Shown piece after piece: positions 1 to 5,141 of a DNA stretch of 5,414 bases. The notes beneath the pieces were generated by a model. The model was not told the DNA's origin. It was given only the letters and a program-made list of their open reading frames with translations, and ran no database searches. This DNA is from Candidatus Dojkabacteria bacterium UBA5232 (GTDB lineage Bacteria; Patescibacteriota; Dojkabacteria; SC72), in contig DHUO01000014.1 in the NCBI GenBank assembly GCA_002409215.1, positions 2,799 to 8,212 on the forward strand, written 5' to 3'. The number at the start of each line of letters is the position of its first letter. Position 1 is the stretch's first letter. A program made the translations under genes and the position numbers.

Positions 1-65
1 AATCCAGAGCGTTTAAGCAATTTACAATCTTTATATGCTTTCTTGGATAAAAAGACTTTGTACAT
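1..65 (-). CDS. Txe/YoeB-like type II toxin, N-terminal fragment
   Basis: The first 21 codons of a gene that leaves the window at base 1. Its ATG (65-63) shares one base with the antitoxin stop (TAATG). The visible protein begins MYKVFLSKKAYKDCKLLK, matching the opening of Txe/YoeB toxins: a short beta strand, then a Lys-rich helix of the pattern K-x-A-x-K-D-x-K-x-L-K. Members of this RelE-superfamily group are ribosome-dependent mRNA endonucleases held inactive by a YefM/Phd antitoxin. An SD sequence, AGGAGG (78-73), lies seven bases upstream inside the antitoxin's last codons, so translation is probably coupled. The catalytic residues are near the C terminus and not visible, so neither activity nor intactness can be judged. 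A RelE/ParE relative is possible, but the order after a YefM-type antitoxin favours Txe/YoeB. Confidence 0.78.
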   Translation of the reverse strand, partial: MYKVFLSKKAYKDCKLLKRSG

Positions 66-319
66 TACCACTCCTCCTCATCATCATACTCCTTCCATTC
101 TTCTTTCTTACTATCTTTCATCTTCTTTACATCTTTCACAAAGTTAGGCAGAGAGGTTAAGTACAATGTCTCCTGTATATCCCTCCAATCCTGTTCTGAG
201 ATAAGGACTGCACTTGCCCCCCTATTATTAACAATATTAACAGGATTAAAACCCTCATTTACATCATCTACTAGAGAAAACAGGTTTTTTCTAGCTTGTG
301 TAATATTAATCGTTGTCAT
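65..319 (-). CDS. YefM/Phd-family antitoxin
   Basis: An 84-residue antitoxin, close to the usual 80-90 residues of YefM. The N-terminal half is the Phd/YefM DNA-binding fold: ITQARKNLFSLVDDV at residues 6-20 matches the family's S/T-x-A-R-x-N-L helix, followed by PVNIVNNRGASAVLIS at 26-41 and a W-x-x-I-x-E-T-x-Y-L stretch at 45-54, very like YefM's E-E-T-x-Y-L. The C-terminal third is acidic and charged, ending DDEEEW; in the family this part is disordered and wraps the toxin. The protein should neutralise the toxin encoded just downstream and, alone or with it, repress the operon. The start is fixed by an ATG preceded by GAGGT at a six-base spacing. The coding strand is strikingly G-rich: one 60-base stretch (61-120) contains 22 G and no C. 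Confidence 0.93.
   Translation of the reverse strand: MTTINITQARKNLFSLVDDVNEGFNPVNIVNNRGASAVLISEQDWRDIQETLYLTSLPNFVKDVKKMKDSKKEEWKEYDDEEEW
73..78 (-). promoter_or_regulatory. Consensus SD of the toxin gene, inside antitoxin codons
   Basis: AGGAGG on the minus strand, seven bases before the toxin ATG. It is made by three consecutive GAG codons in the antitoxin's acidic tail, so one sequence serves both the protein and ribosome binding. It is the strongest SD in the window. Confidence 0.75.
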
Positions 320-325
320 TACAAT

Positions 326-330
326 ACCTC
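326..330 (-). promoter_or_regulatory. SD of the antitoxin gene
   Basis: GAGGT on the minus strand, six bases before the antitoxin ATG. This is unlike the plus-strand genes, which lack an SD. The site directly abuts one of the TGTACG elements. Confidence 0.65.
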
Positions 331-361
331 GTACATTTTAATATGTACATGATAGCGTACA
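330..361. promoter_or_regulatory. Putative YefM-type operator, three TGTAC(A/G) sites
   Basis: Read on the minus strand there are three related cores: TGTACG (361-356), TGTACA (349-344, within the perfect palindrome ATGTACAT at 343-350) and TGTACG (335-330). Their palindrome centres are 12 and 14 bp apart. The E. coli yefM-yoeB operator is known to use TGTACA cores in adjacent palindromes spaced about one helical turn apart, so this is a good match in motif and geometry. The first site lies in the promoter spacer, the second touches the -10 and probable start point, and the third touches the SD. Binding by the antitoxin-toxin complex would therefore shut off the module. The regulatory role is inferred from position and motif. 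Confidence 0.72.
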
Positions 362-377
362 GTTGAAAAGATGTCAA
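349..377 (-). promoter_or_regulatory. Sigma-70 promoter of the toxin-antitoxin operon
   Basis: On the minus strand, TTGACA (377-372), a 17-base spacer and TATCAT (354-349). Transcription should begin near 342, giving a leader of about 23 bases that contains the GAGGT ribosome site. The -10 is overlapped by the central TGTACA operator core. Confidence 0.72.
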
Positions 378-382
378 TAAAA

Positions 383-410
383 TTGACTACTCTGTATAAC
401 TGCATATAAT
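383..410 (+). promoter_or_regulatory. Divergent sigma-70 promoter of the SDR cluster
   Basis: TTGACT (383-388), a 16-base spacer and a perfect TATAAT (405-410). Only six bases separate the -10 from the ATG at 417, so transcription should start at or next to the A of the start codon, giving a leaderless mRNA. The -35 lies five bases from the oppositely directed antitoxin -35; together they form the inverted repeat GTCAAT-AAA-ATTGAC (373-387). Confidence 0.7.
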
Positions 411-416
411 ATAAAC

Positions 417-1400
417 ATGGTAATAGTAACTGGAGGTTCAGGACATATAGGCAATGTACTTGTCAGAACCCTACTTAACAAAGGATATGAGGTTGGAGTA
501 ATAGATAGAGATCCCTCTACAGACAAAGCTATTGCCAACCTACCAATCAAATACTTCCAAGGCGACATTCGAGATCTAGACTTCTTAACTGAAGTATTCA
601 AAAAAGCTGAATATGTATGCCATCTAGCTGGAATAATATCAATAGTACCCGGTAATGAAGACCTACTTTACAGCGTAAATGTAGATGGCACTAAAAATGT
701 CATAGAAGCATGCAAAAGAGCTAAAGTAAAAAGACTCCTCTACACAAGCTCTGTTCATGCCCTCTACGAACCACCTAAAGGTATACCCATAATTGAGAAA
801 TTAGCAAAAATTAAAAATGTTAAAGGGGAATATGCAAAAACTAAAATAATGGCAACAAGAGCTGTCATAGATGCAACAAAAGAAGGACTAAGCACAGTAG
901 TGGTATATCCTGCAGGCATTATCGGACCTTTTGACTTCAAACACTCAGAAGTTGGAAGTTTAATTCGTGATGCTAGAAAATACTCCAAAGTCTTCTATGT
1001 TGAAGGAGGATATAACTTTGCAGATGTGAGAGATGTAGCACAAGGTATGATTCTTGCTTTAGAAAAAGGCAGAACTGGTGAGGGATATCTACTTGCTGGG
1101 CATAAAATAACAATATTTGAACTATTCCTAGCATTAGCAAAAATTACTAAAACACCTATACCAAAATTCAAAGCTCCTACATGTATAGTTAAGTTCCTTG
1201 CCCCTATTGCAGAGTTCTTCTACAAAATATTAAAAAGAGAGCCTGTGTTTACAGAGTATGCAATAGATGTCCTGAACTCTAACTATGCTACAGATAGTAG
1301 TAAAGCCAAGAAAGAGTTAGGCTATAAGACAAGAGATATATACAAAACAATAGAAGACACATTAAATTGGTATGAAGGAAAAGAAGTTAGAATTGAGTAA
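417..1400 (+). CDS. NAD(P)-dependent epimerase/dehydratase (extended SDR, DFR/HpnA-like)
   Basis: A 327-residue extended short-chain dehydrogenase/reductase. Visible features in order: nucleotide-binding TGGSGHIG (5-12) right after the first strand; acidic D30 at the end of strand 2, suggesting NAD preference; GDIRD (49-53); HLAGIIS (69-75); TSS (110-112); catalytic Y139-x-x-x-K143; YPAGIIGP (164-171); FADVRDVAQG (201-210); and a C-terminal helix typical of the family. The DVRDVA stretch and the following YLLAGH resemble dihydroflavonol-4-reductase and hopanoid-associated sugar epimerase (HpnA) relatives. It probably oxidises, reduces or epimerises a sugar nucleotide or related alcohol in the cytoplasm; the substrate cannot be read from sequence. 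The start is secure: an in-frame TGA lies at 384-386 and no other ATG intervenes. The gene ends in tandem stops (TAATAA) and overlaps the next gene by 29 bases. G and C are about equal here, whereas neighbouring genes are G-rich on their coding strand. Confidence 0.9.
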   Translation: MVIVTGGSGHIGNVLVRTLLNKGYEVGVIDRDPSTDKAIANLPIKYFQGDIRDLDFLTEVFKKAEYVCHLAGIISIVPGNEDLLYSVNVDGTKNVIEACKRAKVKRLLYTSSVHALYEPPKGIPIIEKLAKIKNVKGEYAKTKIMATRAVIDATKEGLSTVVVYPAGIIGPFDFKHSEVGSLIRDARKYSKVFYVEGGYNFADVRDVAQGMILALEKGRTGEGYLLAGHKITIFELFLALAKITKTPIPKFKAPTCIVKFLAPIAEFFYKILKREPVFTEYAIDVLNSNYATDSSKAKKELGYKTRDIYKTIEDTLNWYEGKEVRIE

Positions 1401-2364
1401 TAAGAAGAAAAAAGTAATGGTGTTTGGTGGAACTGGCTTTATAGGTTGCCTTATTACAAAAGAACTCCTTGAAAATAACTACGAAGTTACCTGTGTATCT
1501 AAAGATGAAAATGTCCAAGAGAATGATTACATAAAAGGTGCCTCATTTACCTTCGCTGATTTGGAAAAGATAGACGATAAAGAAACAGAGGAATTACTAT
1601 CAGGCTATGATTATTTCATCTTCGCTGCTGGTGTTGATGATAGATATATACCTAAAGCTCCAGCCTTAGAATTCTTTAGGAAAGCAAATGTTGATACTAC
1701 ACTCAAGATTACAAAAGCTGCAAAGAGAGTTGGTGTACAAAAAGGAATAATAATTACATCATACTTTGCACATTTTGCTAGACAAAACCCTGAATGGGAG
1801 TTAACAAAACATCATCCATATATTAAATCTAGGGTTGAACAGGAAGATGAGTGTATGAAGTTAGCTGATGATACTTTCTCTGTTGTAGTTCTCCAACTCC
1901 CCTATGTCATTGGTGCAATCAAAGGAAGAAAGCCTCTCTTTAAACCACTTGTTAAGTATTTACACCTCTCTGGCCCTACTCTTTTTATGAATGGAGGAAC
2001 TGCTGTCGTTACTGTCAAACAGGTTGCCAGAGCAGTAAAGGGAGCTTTGAGTGATAATATTGTTAGTAATATCTACCCCATAGCTACACAGAACCTTAGC
2101 TGGAACGAGTTTATTAAAAAGATTAATCCCAAAAAGAGACAGATCATACATATTCCAAAGTTTTTGATTAAAGCATTTGGTTGGTTAATCGACACTCTAC
2201 ATAGATTAAAAGGTAAGGAGGGTGGATTGAAAATGACAGAGTATGTGAATATGCAAGTTAGCAAGCTTTTTTTGAATTTGAATAATCATAAAGAGCTTTT
2301 TGATATTATAGAAGGTGAATTAGAAGATGCATTTGAAGAGATGGTCACAGAAAGTATTATTTAA
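1372..2364 (+). CDS. Second SDR-family NAD(P)-binding protein, tandem to the first
   Basis: A 330-residue Rossmann-fold protein. After a Lys-rich N terminus it shows KVMVFGGTGFIG (14-25), the Gly-rich nucleotide loop, then FADLE (61-65), IFAAGVDD (83-90), an ITS strand (128-130) and the candidate catalytic Y150 in HPYIKSRVEQE. Here the usual YxxxK reads Y-I-K-S-R, with Arg in the Lys position and a Lys two residues after the Tyr. It may use an altered proton relay, or be an atypical SDR that binds the cofactor with weak or different chemistry. The C-terminal substrate-binding part is divergent from the upstream SDR. The chosen ATG overlaps the previous gene by 29 bases in another frame and has no SD; the next in-frame ATG (1417) would cut into the first beta strand, so the upstream start is preferred. 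Co-transcription and a shared pathway with the first SDR are inferred. Confidence 0.82.
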   Translation: MKEKKLELSNKKKKVMVFGGTGFIGCLITKELLENNYEVTCVSKDENVQENDYIKGASFTFADLEKIDDKETEELLSGYDYFIFAAGVDDRYIPKAPALEFFRKANVDTTLKITKAAKRVGVQKGIIITSYFAHFARQNPEWELTKHHPYIKSRVEQEDECMKLADDTFSVVVLQLPYVIGAIKGRKPLFKPLVKYLHLSGPTLFMNGGTAVVTVKQVARAVKGALSDNIVSNIYPIATQNLSWNEFIKKINPKKRQIIHIPKFLIKAFGWLIDTLHRLKGKEGGLKMTEYVNMQVSKLFLNLNNHKELFDIIEGELEDAFEEMVTESII

Positions 2365-2385
2365 TTAAATTATTTTAAAAATTAT

Positions 2386-2979
2386 ATGAGTAAAGCAAAA
2401 ATAATAGCTTTGATTGTAGGATCAATATTTGGAGTTACCAGTATTGCTTCAGTTGCTAAATATATTACTTGGAAAAATGACTTTGAGATAGAGAAGAAAG
2501 AAATGGTCTGCTACAATGCCCTATCAAATGTTGATAGGATAGAAGAATCTGTTAAAGGTAAGCTAGAAAATATGTTAGATGATGAAAAGAATAGCTATAT
2601 AGAATTCTCTGTTGAAGAAGTCTTAGTATTACTAAGAGAGTACGCCGATGCGCCAACGGGCATTAAAGTATTAGATGCATGTGTACAACCCAAGAGTGAC
2701 ATATGGATGCTATACCTCCAAACAAAGGTAGCTGGGTTAAAAACTCCTTGGATTGGTATAATACTACAAAAAGATGAGAGTGGTAGTCTAAAGGCAAGTA
2801 AAGCTTCAATTGCTGATGTTTCTTTCCCTATCCCAACAGTAGAACAGATATATTACAAAGCTCACGATTTCCTAAATTTAGCAACGGATAAGATGATGAA
2901 TTATGTCGATACTATGGATGATGTCGATAAGAAGATAGAACTACACGATACAAAAATCATTTTTAACAATAAGAAGTAA
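2386..2979 (+). CDS. Membrane-anchored protein of unknown function
   Basis: A 197-residue protein I do not recognise with confidence. Residues 5-24 (IIALIVGSIFGVTSIASVA within them) are a hydrophobic segment preceded by Lys, consistent with a single N-terminal membrane anchor or uncleaved signal and an outside domain. The soluble part has a stretch YIEFSVEEVLVLLREY (71-86), then alternating strands around LDACV, WMLYLQTKV and WIGIILQKDESGSLKASKASI, ending in VSFPIPT (145-151) and a helix. This order (a helix with E-E-V-x-x-L-L, paired strands, then a short 'FPIP' motif) vaguely resembles YpmS/DUF2140-type anchored proteins, but I hold that only weakly. It starts 21 bases after the second SDR with no SD and no convincing promoter, so it is probably the third gene of that transcript. 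Its role with the SDR proteins is unknown. Confidence 0.75.
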   Translation: MSKAKIIALIVGSIFGVTSIASVAKYITWKNDFEIEKKEMVCYNALSNVDRIEESVKGKLENMLDDEKNSYIEFSVEEVLVLLREYADAPTGIKVLDACVQPKSDIWMLYLQTKVAGLKTPWIGIILQKDESGSLKASKASIADVSFPIPTVEQIYYKAHDFLNLATDKMMNYVDTMDDVDKKIELHDTKIIFNNKK

Positions 2980-3009
2980 GGAAGGCATATAGCACCAACT
3001 CATAGTGTG

Positions 3010-3018
3010 TGGTATAAT
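3010..3018 (+). promoter_or_regulatory. Extended -10 promoter for the 3024 gene
   Basis: TGG followed by a perfect TATAAT (3013-3018) forms an extended -10 (TGnTATAAT); no good -35 is visible at 16-18 bases. Five bases separate it from the ATG at 3024, again predicting a leaderless transcript. An in-frame TAA at 3015-3017 rules out an upstream start. Confidence 0.62.
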
Positions 3019-3023
3019 TAAGT

Positions 3024-3836
3024 ATGGAAGAAGAGCATTATTATGTCGATTGTTTTGATTACAGTAAAGATGATTGGTCCTATATTCAAGAGGGAGGAGA
3101 AGTTGATACTCGCCTTACAGTTAAGAATGTTGGAGATAAATCTTTTGTAATTCGCCCCCCTTCCCTATCTGAGAATAGGAGATTCACTATTGATTCTAAT
3201 CATTTTGAAGTTGCTAAGAATCTAAGAAATCTTACAAAAGAATTAGAAGATTTTGATTTTGGAATTCCCAACTATAATTTTGTTGTATCAAACATTCACA
3301 CAAAAGAAGGATCTAAAGGACAAGGGTTATGCTTAATGTCTGAATATATAGTGGGTGTATGCTTACCTTTACACGATCAAGTATCTTGGTGCGACGACAC
3401 AAATAATTTCTACACCCAAATGGATAAGTGGTTAACAAATATTACCAAACACAGTATGTGTAAATATCTTTCAGCAGAGAAAGATTCTCTTTTTCTAACA
3501 GACATATTTAGACCTGTACAATTCGCCTATTCATGTAATGAAGAAAGGATATATTTGGTAGATTTAGATCCATTCTATGACAAAATATTAAATGAGGATG
3601 GGAGAGTGAATAAAAGGTTACTCATTGGATTGAAAACTATTAATTCACAAAGAAACTACTATTTAAACAAGATGAATAGTGAGGGTTTGAATAGTAAAAA
3701 TTGGGGAGATAAATCTAAAGAGATGCTAAAAAAATTATTAGAGAGTACTGATTTTGTAAAAGATGCTGTATATAACTCTGAGACCGATAATATTATGAGG
3801 AACTTAAAACAGGGTTTGTACTACAAGAAGTTTTAA
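3024..3836 (+). CDS. Unrecognised 270-residue cytoplasmic protein, possible degenerate kinase fold
   Basis: No confident family. The protein is soluble, with no signal or membrane segment. The layout faintly recalls a protein-kinase/aminoglycoside-phosphotransferase fold: a strand with FVIRPP (41-46) where a kinase would carry its ATP-binding Lys; a helix and strand leading to LCLMSEYIVG (102-111), like a hinge; LTDIFRPVQFAYS (158-170) where the catalytic loop would be; then RIYLVDLDPFYD (175-186), resembling the metal-binding Asp strand (I-D-x-D). The spacing in the putative catalytic loop is off, and no canonical HxD or Asn is present, so an inactive or unrelated fold is equally possible. 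Six Cys residues are scattered without a clear metal motif. The gene has its own probable promoter and ends in three in-frame stops (TAA TAA TAG). Its coding status is well supported by length and context; its function is unknown. Confidence 0.8.
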   Translation: MEEEHYYVDCFDYSKDDWSYIQEGGEVDTRLTVKNVGDKSFVIRPPSLSENRRFTIDSNHFEVAKNLRNLTKELEDFDFGIPNYNFVVSNIHTKEGSKGQGLCLMSEYIVGVCLPLHDQVSWCDDTNNFYTQMDKWLTNITKHSMCKYLSAEKDSLFLTDIFRPVQFAYSCNEERIYLVDLDPFYDKILNEDGRVNKRLLIGLKTINSQRNYYLNKMNSEGLNSKNWGDKSKEMLKKLLESTDFVKDAVYNSETDNIMRNLKQGLYYKKF

Positions 3837-3847
3837 TAATAGTTCAT

Positions 3848-3881
3848 AACTTTATAATATTTTAACAAAGAATATAAAGTT
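3848..3881. repeat. AT-rich inverted repeat after the 3024 gene
   Basis: AACTTTATA (3848-3856) pairs perfectly with TATAAAGTT (3873-3881) across a 16-base loop. The nine-pair stem has only one G-C pair and no long T-tract follows, so it is at best a weak terminator; it could instead be a protein site upstream of the ribosomal promoter. Confidence 0.4.
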
Positions 3882-3899
3882 TCAATAAATATATAATAC

Positions 3900-3928
3900 T
3901 TGACCTTCCCTACTCCATCATATATAAT
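3900..3928 (+). promoter_or_regulatory. Strong sigma-70 promoter of rplJ-rplL
   Basis: TTGACC (3900-3905), a 17-base spacer and a perfect TATAAT (3923-3928). This is one of the closest consensus matches in the window, as expected for a ribosomal protein operon. Transcription should start near 3935, leaving a leader of about 80 bases. Another TATAAT at 3892-3897 has no matching -35. Confidence 0.78.
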
Positions 3929-3938
3929 CCACCTAGTT

Positions 3939-3986
3939 CATTTATCGAAGAAACAAGGTAAAAAGTAAATCCTTGCGAGATAGATG
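3939..3986 (+). promoter_or_regulatory. L10 leader: kink-turn hairpin in the rplJ 5' UTR
   Basis: The leader RNA can fold into a hairpin. An 8-pair lower stem forms from CATTTATC (3939-3946) and GATAGATG (3979-3986) with one G-U pair, and a 5-pair upper stem from CAAGG (3954-3958) and CCTTG (3971-3975). The asymmetric internal loop between them fits a kink-turn: after the lower stem come three bulged bases GAA (3947-3949), then GA (3950-3951) facing GA (3977-3978), which gives tandem sheared G-A pairs. In known bacteria L10-leader RNAs carry a kink-turn bound by the L10(L12)4 complex, which represses the operon when L10-L12 is in excess of rRNA. Position upstream of rplJ and after its promoter supports the same role here. 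The fold was worked out by hand; an AA/C mismatch remains below the upper stem. Confidence 0.72.
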
Positions 3987-4016
3987 TTAATTCAAATTAA
4001 TTAAATAAATACGGAT

Positions 4017-4538
4017 ATGGCAAAAACTCGTTCTCAAAAAACAGAGTTGCTAGAAAAGTATAAAGATATATTGAAAAATAAATCTGGATATCTTTTGGTT
4101 AACTCTGACAAAATTGATACTGCAACAGTTACAAAGCTAAAGGTAGAGTTAAAAGATCTTGATGCTAACTATGCAGTTGTTAAAAACAGCATTTTTAAGG
4201 TAGCTCTACAAGAAGAGAATCAACCATTAGAGGCACAAGACATTGATGGACCTACAGCTATTATTTACTTTGATGAGGACCCTACAGGCCCAGCAAAGTT
4301 GGTTAAAGAAACACAGAAGGAGAGTAAGCTTTTAGATGCTAAGGGTGGTGTTTTTGATGGAGTATTCCTTTCTGAAGAGAGAGTGATGCAACTAGCAGAG
4401 ATTCCATCTAAGGATGTATTGCTTGGCAAGTTAGTTGGAAGTATTTCTGCACCTGTATCTGGTTTTATGAATGCAGTTACTGGAAATATTAGAGGTTTAA
4501 CTATGGTTCTTAAGGGCATTTCTGAAAAGAAGGCTTAA
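4017..4538 (+). CDS. rplJ: Large-subunit ribosomal protein L10 (uL10)
   Basis: L10 anchors the ribosomal stalk: its N-terminal domain binds 23S rRNA at the base of the stalk, and its C-terminal helix carries L7/L12 dimers. At 173 residues it has the usual bacterial length. Recognisable blocks are the N-terminal helix with KTELLEKYKDIL (8-19), YAVVKNSIFKVAL (52-64), GPTAIIYF (78-85), KGGVFDGVFLS (109-119), and EIPSKDVLLGKLVGSISAPVS (128-148 region). The last helix (about 149-172) is amphipathic and is the L12-binding spine. The ATG has no SD; an AT-rich unstructured stretch of about 30 bases separates it from the leader hairpin. It is the first gene of a two-gene operon with rplL, 35 bases upstream. 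The coding strand is strongly G over C. Confidence 0.97.
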   Translation: MAKTRSQKTELLEKYKDILKNKSGYLLVNSDKIDTATVTKLKVELKDLDANYAVVKNSIFKVALQEENQPLEAQDIDGPTAIIYFDEDPTGPAKLVKETQKESKLLDAKGGVFDGVFLSEERVMQLAEIPSKDVLLGKLVGSISAPVSGFMNAVTGNIRGLTMVLKGISEKKA

Positions 4539-4573
4539 TTAGAAACAATTATTTAATTTAAATATTTACAAAC

Positions 4574-4978
4574 ATGGCAGAGGAAACAAAAGCATTACCA
4601 GAGCTATCTGCAGATGGTAAGAAAGTTCTCGAGATTGTTGAGAAGATGTCTGTTTTAGAACTTGCAGACCTCGTAAAGGTTATGGAAGACAAGTTCGGAG
4701 TTTCAGCAGCAGCACCAGTTGCAGTTGCAGCAGCTCCAGCAGAAGCAGCTCCAGCAGAGGAAGAGAAGAGTACTTTTAACATCGTTCTTAAGGATGGTGG
4801 TTCTAACAAGATTGGTGCAATCAAGGTTGTTAGAGAGATTACAGAGCTTGGTTTGAAGGAAGCTAAGGATCTTGTGGATGGTGCACCTCAGGTTGTTAAA
4901 GAGGATGTTAAGAAGGAAGATGCAGAAGCTATTAAGGCTAAGTTTGAAGAGATTGGTGCTACTGTTGAATTAGAGTAG
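4574..4978 (+). CDS. rplL: Ribosomal protein L7/L12 (bL12)
   Basis: L7/L12 forms the mobile stalk dimers that recruit and activate translation GTPases. The 134-residue protein has an N-terminal dimerisation and L10-binding region (about 16-43, containing KMSVLELADLVKVMEDKFGV), an Ala/Pro/Glu-rich flexible hinge (44-64), and the conserved C-terminal domain (67-134) with KIGAIKVVREITELGLKEAK and VDGAPQVVKE, the factor-binding surface. It is slightly longer than the E. coli protein (about 120) because of a short N-terminal extension (residues 1-15) and a longer hinge. The ATG follows an AT-rich gap with no SD, so initiation probably depends on an unstructured start region or coupling. It ends at TAG and is followed by an intrinsic terminator; no rpoB follows in this window. 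Confidence 0.98.
   Translation: MAEETKALPELSADGKKVLEIVEKMSVLELADLVKVMEDKFGVSAAAPVAVAAAPAEAAPAEEEKSTFNIVLKDGGSNKIGAIKVVREITELGLKEAKDLVDGAPQVVKEDVKKEDAEAIKAKFEEIGATVELE
4730..4758 (+). repeat. Tandem 15-base repeat in the rplL hinge
   Basis: GCAGCTCCAGCAGA occurs at 4730-4743 and again at 4745-4758, a 15-base period coding AAPAE twice. In-frame repeats like this let hinge length change without a frameshift. Confidence 0.75.
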
Positions 4979-4993
4979 TTTACTAAGATTGGA

Positions 4994-5005
4994 CTTAAGC
5001 TTAAG
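4994..5005. repeat. Perfect 12-base palindrome before the rplL terminator
   Basis: CTTAAGCTTAAG is its own reverse complement and lies between the rplL stop and the terminator stem. It has no loop, so it is unlikely to be an RNA hairpin by itself; it may be chance in AT-rich DNA. Confidence 0.4.
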
Positions 5006-5006
5006 G

Positions 5007-5034
5007 AAGACCACCGAAAGGTGGTCTTTTTCTT
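5007..5034 (+). terminator. Intrinsic terminator of rplJ-rplL
   Basis: A 9-pair stem AAGACCACC (5007-5015) with GGTGGTCTT (5020-5028), closed by a stable GAAA tetraloop (5016-5019) and followed by a T-rich tract (5027-5034). It is directional: on the minus strand the hairpin is followed by CCTTAAGC rather than a T-run, so it should not terminate the convergent gene efficiently. From here to 5141 (about 110 bases) I see no supported gene or RNA. Confidence 0.93.
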
Positions 5035-5141
5035 TACTATTAAGTACCTATATGTTTTTTTCACAGGAAGTTAGGGGAGAACCTGTTAAGGCAGTACCTG
5101 AAGTATGACAACCTTTTACCCACTATTTTCTACCACAATTA

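Noticed and set aside
374..988. Open minus-strand frames at 374-601 and 764-988
   Set aside because: They lie opposite the well-supported first SDR gene, show no family features and have no SD; they are antisense shadows.
1960..2264. Two overlapping minus-strand frames opposite the second SDR
   Set aside because: They are short, overlap each other and lack any motif, while the plus-strand frame is a clear Rossmann protein.
4265..4824. Minus-strand frames opposite rplJ and rplL, one with an Ala/Gly-rich stretch
   Set aside because: The low-complexity part is the complement of the L7/L12 hinge; the plus-strand genes are certain.
5043..5099. AGTACCT direct repeat (5043-5049 and 5093-5099)
   Set aside because: Only seven bases, two copies, no flanking structure; no sign of a mobile element.
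5052..5108. 18-codon plus-strand frame beginning MFFSQEVRGEP
   Set aside because: Very short, after a strong terminator, with no promoter or SD; expected by chance.
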